Shown here: positions 61,339 to 64,000 of the stretch, one piece after another
How the letters are laid out: every line of letters starts with the position of its first letter
Numbering within the stretch: position 1 is the first letter of the stretch
NCBI GenBank assembly: GCA_041395385.1
Contig: JAWLAN010000007.1
Coordinates: 62,001-126,000, forward strand
Length of the DNA: 64,000 nt
Origin: JAJVHZ01 sp041395385
Lineage (GTDB): Bacteria; Pseudomonadota; Gammaproteobacteria; JAJPIJ01
Direction: 5' to 3'
Notes under the pieces: generated by a model
What the model saw: only the letters and a program-made list of their open reading frames with translations
Told to the model about the DNA's origin: nothing
Databases searched by the model: none
Program-made: the position numbers and the translations under genes

Positions 61339-61950
61339 TTAGTATCGGATGGCGAAGGCGGCAAGCGCGATGCCGGAGATCGCCAGTTCCATCGCGCGGC
61401 CACTGATGCCGGCCGCGGGCGGGATGCGCTCCATGGCCTCGGCGGTGATCAGGATCTCGCCGGGCTCGGCGACGTCTTCGCCCAGCTTCGAGGCGCGGTT
61501 GACAGCGTGACCGTACAGGTCGTCGTCGCCGAGCAGCAGCACGCGGCCGTGGTCGATGCCGCAGGCGACGCGGATGTCGAGCGTGTCCTCCGTCAGGATG
61601 TTGGATGCCGTGAAGGCGAGATTCAGCGCGATCGCCGCGCGCGCCGCCTGCGCGGGGTCCGGGAACACGGCATAGCAGTTGTCGGCCTCGAACTTCACGA
61701 CCCGTCCCTGGTGGCTCTCCACGATCGGCAGCGCGGTGAGCTGCATGCGCCGGATCATCGACAGGTAGTGCACGATGCCGTGCCGCTGCGCCAGCATCGA
61801 GAAGCCGGACATGTCCACCACCAGCACGCTCAGCTCGGCGCCGAAGCGCTGCCAGATCTCCGCTTCGATCCGCGCCCTCGGCCCGGACTCGCCCTGGCGC
61901 GAGTAGGCGATGAGCAATTCCTCGAAGCGCTTGTCGATGCCGGCCTTCAT
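61339..61950 (-). CDS. Class III adenylate/guanylate cyclase domain protein
   Basis: A protein of 203 residues consisting almost only of a cyclase domain: LSVLVVDMSGFSMLAQRHG (first metal-binding Asp), VVKFEADNCYAVF (Lys and second acidic site) and DDLYGHAVNRASKLGEDVAEPGEILIT (transition-state Asn and Arg). The second metal site reads EAD where GD is usual, so activity is likely but not certain. A short hydrophobic tail (ELAISGIALAAFAIRY) could touch the membrane. No sensor domain is attached. Confidence 0.87.
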   Translation of the reverse strand: MKAGIDKRFEELLIAYSRQGESGPRARIEAEIWQRFGAELSVLVVDMSGFSMLAQRHGIVHYLSMIRRMQLTALPIVESHQGRVVKFEADNCYAVFPDPAQAARAAIALNLAFTASNILTEDTLDIRVACGIDHGRVLLLGDDDLYGHAVNRASKLGEDVAEPGEILITAEAMERIPPAAGISGRAMELAISGIALAAFAIRY

Positions 61951-62136
61951 GTTCGTCTCCCGGGTGGATCGGCGCGGGGATGTTCCGCCGCCGCGAGCAC
62001 GGCGGCGCGGGCGGCGGAATCCGCATGCGCGAGGTCCGGCCGCTTCCGCGTCCGTCCGCCATCGTTCGTGCCGGCTCTCGTCTTGTCAAGCCGACGGGAA
62101 CTTCCAACGCCCAAGGTTTTGCCGTAAGGTCTGGCG

Positions 62137-62979
62137 ATGCGCGTGTACGAGAAACTGACCAGCACGATCGCCCGCGATCTCGAGCGGTTCGTCGACACCG
62201 TCATGGCCTTCCTGCCGGGGTTCTTCACCGCGCTGCTGCTGCTCGCGGTCGGCTGGGTACTGGCGCGCCTGCTCAGGTTCGTCATCAGGCGGCTCGGGAC
62301 CGGCCTCGATCACCTGGCCACGACGCTAGGCATCGCCGATCGCATGCCGTGGCTGCGGACGAAATGGTCGATATCGCGGGTCTTGAGCGGCATCGTCTAC
62401 TGGCTGACGCTGCTGTTCTTCATCGTCGCGGCCGCCGAGAGCGTCGGTCTGCCGGGCGTCGCGCACTGGATCACGCAGGGCATCGGCTACACGCCGCGAC
62501 TGTTTGCGGCGGCGCTGATCATGCTGGTGGCCTACGCGCTGTCGGCCGTGATGCGCGACATGCTGGTGAGCAGCGCGCTGCGGCTGCGGCGCGAGCAGTC
62601 GCTGCTGCTCGCGCGCATCTTCCACCCACTCATCCTCGTCGTCGCCGGGCTGGTGGCCGCGGATCAGCTCGGCCTGGACGTCGGCCTGCTCGCCAGCCTG
62701 GTCACCATCGTCGCCGCCGCCGCGTTCGGCGGCCTGGCGTTCGCGTTCGGCATGGGCGCCGGCAGCACTGTGGAGAACATCTTCTCGATACGCGAGCTCA
62801 GGCGCATGTACCGGCCCGGCGAGCGGGTGAGGGTGGGCGAGGTGGAGGGCGTCATCGTGGAGTTCAGCAGCACCGCCGTAATCGTCGACAGCCAGGCGGG
62901 GCGAGTGATGGTTCCCGGCCAGGTGTTCGGCAGACAGGCCTCCATCCTGCTCGATCGCAACGAGGCCGAGCATGATTGA
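62137..62979 (+). CDS. MscS-like mechanosensitive channel protein
   Basis: A protein of 280 residues with five hydrophobic segments followed by a small beta domain. The first helices (FLPGFFTALLLLAVGWVLARLLRFV) resemble conserved TM-helix repeats of CmpX-type proteins. The later TLVTIVAAAAFGGLAFAFGMGAGSTVENIFS-like stretch resembles the pore helix, and YRPGERVRVGEVEGVIVEFSSTAVIVDSQAGRVMVPGQVF is the MscS beta domain. The stop overlaps the next gene by 8 bases, so the two proteins are coupled. Confidence 0.85.
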   Translation: MRVYEKLTSTIARDLERFVDTVMAFLPGFFTALLLLAVGWVLARLLRFVIRRLGTGLDHLATTLGIADRMPWLRTKWSISRVLSGIVYWLTLLFFIVAAAESVGLPGVAHWITQGIGYTPRLFAAALIMLVAYALSAVMRDMLVSSALRLRREQSLLLARIFHPLILVVAGLVAADQLGLDVGLLASLVTIVAAAAFGGLAFAFGMGAGSTVENIFSIRELRRMYRPGERVRVGEVEGVIVEFSSTAVIVDSQAGRVMVPGQVFGRQASILLDRNEAEHD

Positions 62980-63790
62980 TCCGCTGGCGCGACAGCTGCT
63001 CGTGCATCATCCGCTTGCGGCGGCGCGCATCCTGGAGCGCTATCCGGCCGAGGAGTCGGCATCGATGTTCGAGGGGCTGGTTGGGGATGCGGCCGCCGAG
63101 CTGCTCGCGCAGATGCAGCCGCAGGCCGCGGCGCGGATCCTCCAGCGCCTGCCGGAGCGGCAGCGGACCGAGGTCTTCCGCCGGATCCAGTCGGGACTGG
63201 CGGCGCAGATCGCCGCGCGCATGCCGCAGGCGGAGGTCGATTCGATCCTGCAGGCCATCCCGCTGGCGCACTCGACGTCCATACGCAACGCCATGCGGCA
63301 GCCGCCGGGCACGGCCGGCTCGATCATGCGCACCGACGTGCTCACGCTGGGTGCGGCGCTGAGCGCCGCCGAGGCGAGGGATCTGGCGCGCGCGGCGAAA
63401 CACGCGCTGGAGCCGGCCCTGTTCGTGGTCGACGGCCTGCGTCATCCGACCGGCGTGGTGGACGTGGCCGATCTCTGGTTGGCGGAGGAGACGACGACCA
63501 TCGGAAGACTGGCGCGACCGTGTCCGCGGCCGGTGGCCGCGCGCATGAAACTGGGCCTGGTCCTGCGCGAGTCGTCATGGACGACGGCGGTCTGCCTGCC
63601 GGTGATCGACACCGACGGCAGCATGCTGGGCGTGATCGCACAGGCTGATCTGCTGCGCGTCGCGTTCGATCGCCGCGGTGCCGCCCCCTCAGGCAGCGCG
63701 ACGCTGACGGACGCGGCCATGGCGTTCGGCGAGCTGGTGTGGAGCGTGGGCGCCGCGGCCATCGAGCAGGCCGGCGGAGATCGGCGATGA
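62972..63790 (+). CDS. MgtE N-terminal/CBS domain protein lacking the channel domain
   Basis: A protein of 272 residues. The N-terminal helical repeats (HPLAAARILERYPAEESASMFEGLVGDAAAELLAQMQPQAAARILQRLP) match the MgtE intracellular N domain. A CBS-pair-like region follows (SIMRTDVLTL; VCLPVIDTDGSMLGVIAQADLLRVA). The five-helix Mg2+ channel domain of MgtE is absent. It is coupled to the MscS-like gene and, by an overlap, to a second MgtE-N-like gene. It may be a magnesium or nucleotide sensor for the channel; this is inference. Confidence 0.82.
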   Translation: MIDPLARQLLVHHPLAAARILERYPAEESASMFEGLVGDAAAELLAQMQPQAAARILQRLPERQRTEVFRRIQSGLAAQIAARMPQAEVDSILQAIPLAHSTSIRNAMRQPPGTAGSIMRTDVLTLGAALSAAEARDLARAAKHALEPALFVVDGLRHPTGVVDVADLWLAEETTTIGRLARPCPRPVAARMKLGLVLRESSWTTAVCLPVIDTDGSMLGVIAQADLLRVAFDRRGAAPSGSATLTDAAMAFGELVWSVGAAAIEQAGGDRR

Positions 63791-64000
63791 GCGCGATGCC
63801 GGATGTCGCCGCGGCGCTGCGCGAGAAGCTCTGTAATGATTTTCCGGGCGAGGCGGCCGACGCCCTGGAGCGGCTGCCGATCGAGGCGGCCACCGCGGCG
63901 CTGGCCGCGCTGCCGGTGGCCATCGCGCGGCCGGTCTGGGAGCGCCTGTCGCCGGAGGTGGCGGTGCTGATGATGCGCGCGTTGTCGGCCGAGGACCGCG
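63787..64000 (+). CDS. MgtE N-terminal-like protein (3' partial)
   Basis: The first 71 codons of a protein that continues outside the window. MSAMPDVAAALREKLCNDFPGEAADALERLP and AAALAALPVAIARPVWERLSPEVAVLMM show the same helical hairpins as the MgtE N domain of the preceding gene. The ATG overlaps the upstream stop by 4 bases. Whether it carries the magnesium channel domain cannot be seen. Confidence 0.75.
   Translation, partial: MSAMPDVAAALREKLCNDFPGEAADALERLPIEAATAALAALPVAIARPVWERLSPEVAVLMMRALSAEDR

Overview
The window is high-GC DNA with tightly packed, often translationally coupled genes. It reads as a gammaproteobacterial chromosome segment (accA-tilS order, type II NADH dehydrogenase, cobalamin-independent MetE with divergent MetR, a Vibrio-type TonB2 system, DUF1244, DUF302). 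No tRNA, rRNA, CRISPR array, phage or insertion sequence was seen. The gene content points to a lanthanide-dependent methanol or alcohol oxidiser. There are two PQQ dehydrogenases with the Asp-X-Asp lanthanide signature (one clearly XoxF-like), a complete pqqABCDE cluster plus an orphan pqqA, and a cluster for methylotrophy cofactors (DUF6513, DUF447, MfnB, pterin dehydratase).

Layout. 0-2 kb: accA (partial) and tilS. 2-5.2 kb, minus strand: an unrecognised five-gene cassette made of a MotA/TolQ/ExbB-like channel, an ExbD-like single-span protein, two tandem paralogous membrane proteins and an FHA protein. 5.3-7.1 kb: DUF302 lipoprotein, L,D-transpeptidase, cytochrome b561. 7.4-10.9 kb: ankyrin protein, PQQ alcohol dehydrogenase, cytochrome c4-like protein and orphan pqqA. 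11-14 kb: NtrB/NtrC-type two-component system. 14-17.8 kb: NDH-2, DUF1244, TraB/GumN and PepSY proteins. 17.8-23.7 kb: tripartite RND efflux system. 23.8-26.7 kb: TPR-sulfotransferase and SHOCT protein. 26.9-46.2 kb: porin, PQQ-ADH-associated substrate-binding protein and beta-propeller, TonB receptor 1, xoxF (frameshifted), TonB receptor 2 (frameshifted), MoxXY-like two-component system, and DUF3450-TtpC-ExbB2-ExbD2-TonB2-TPR. 46.2-50.3 kb: HugZ-like, GDPD, proline iminopeptidase, folP, DUF2147. 50.7-54.2 kb: pqqEDCBA. 54.5-57.9 kb: metE/metR. 57.9-61.1 kb: the C1-cofactor cluster. 61.3-64 kb: cyclase-domain protein, MscS-like channel, MgtE-N/CBS proteins.

Inferred logic. PQQ made by the pqq cluster is loaded in the periplasm into XoxF and the other dehydrogenase. 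Electrons pass to c-type cytochromes. Metal or metallophore is imported by the two paralogous TonB receptors, energised by the TonB2 system. The MoxY-like kinase and LuxR-type regulator between them are likely sensors. Formaldehyde would be handled by tetrahydromethanopterin and methanofuran, whose synthesis genes lie at 58-61 kb.

The most unusual sequence signal is a family of about 130-bp intergenic repeats (7.2, 16.0 and 61.1 kb), all between convergent genes. Their cores are alike, but their long closing arms differ in sequence from copy to copy while staying self-complementary. This is covariation expected of a selected folded structure.
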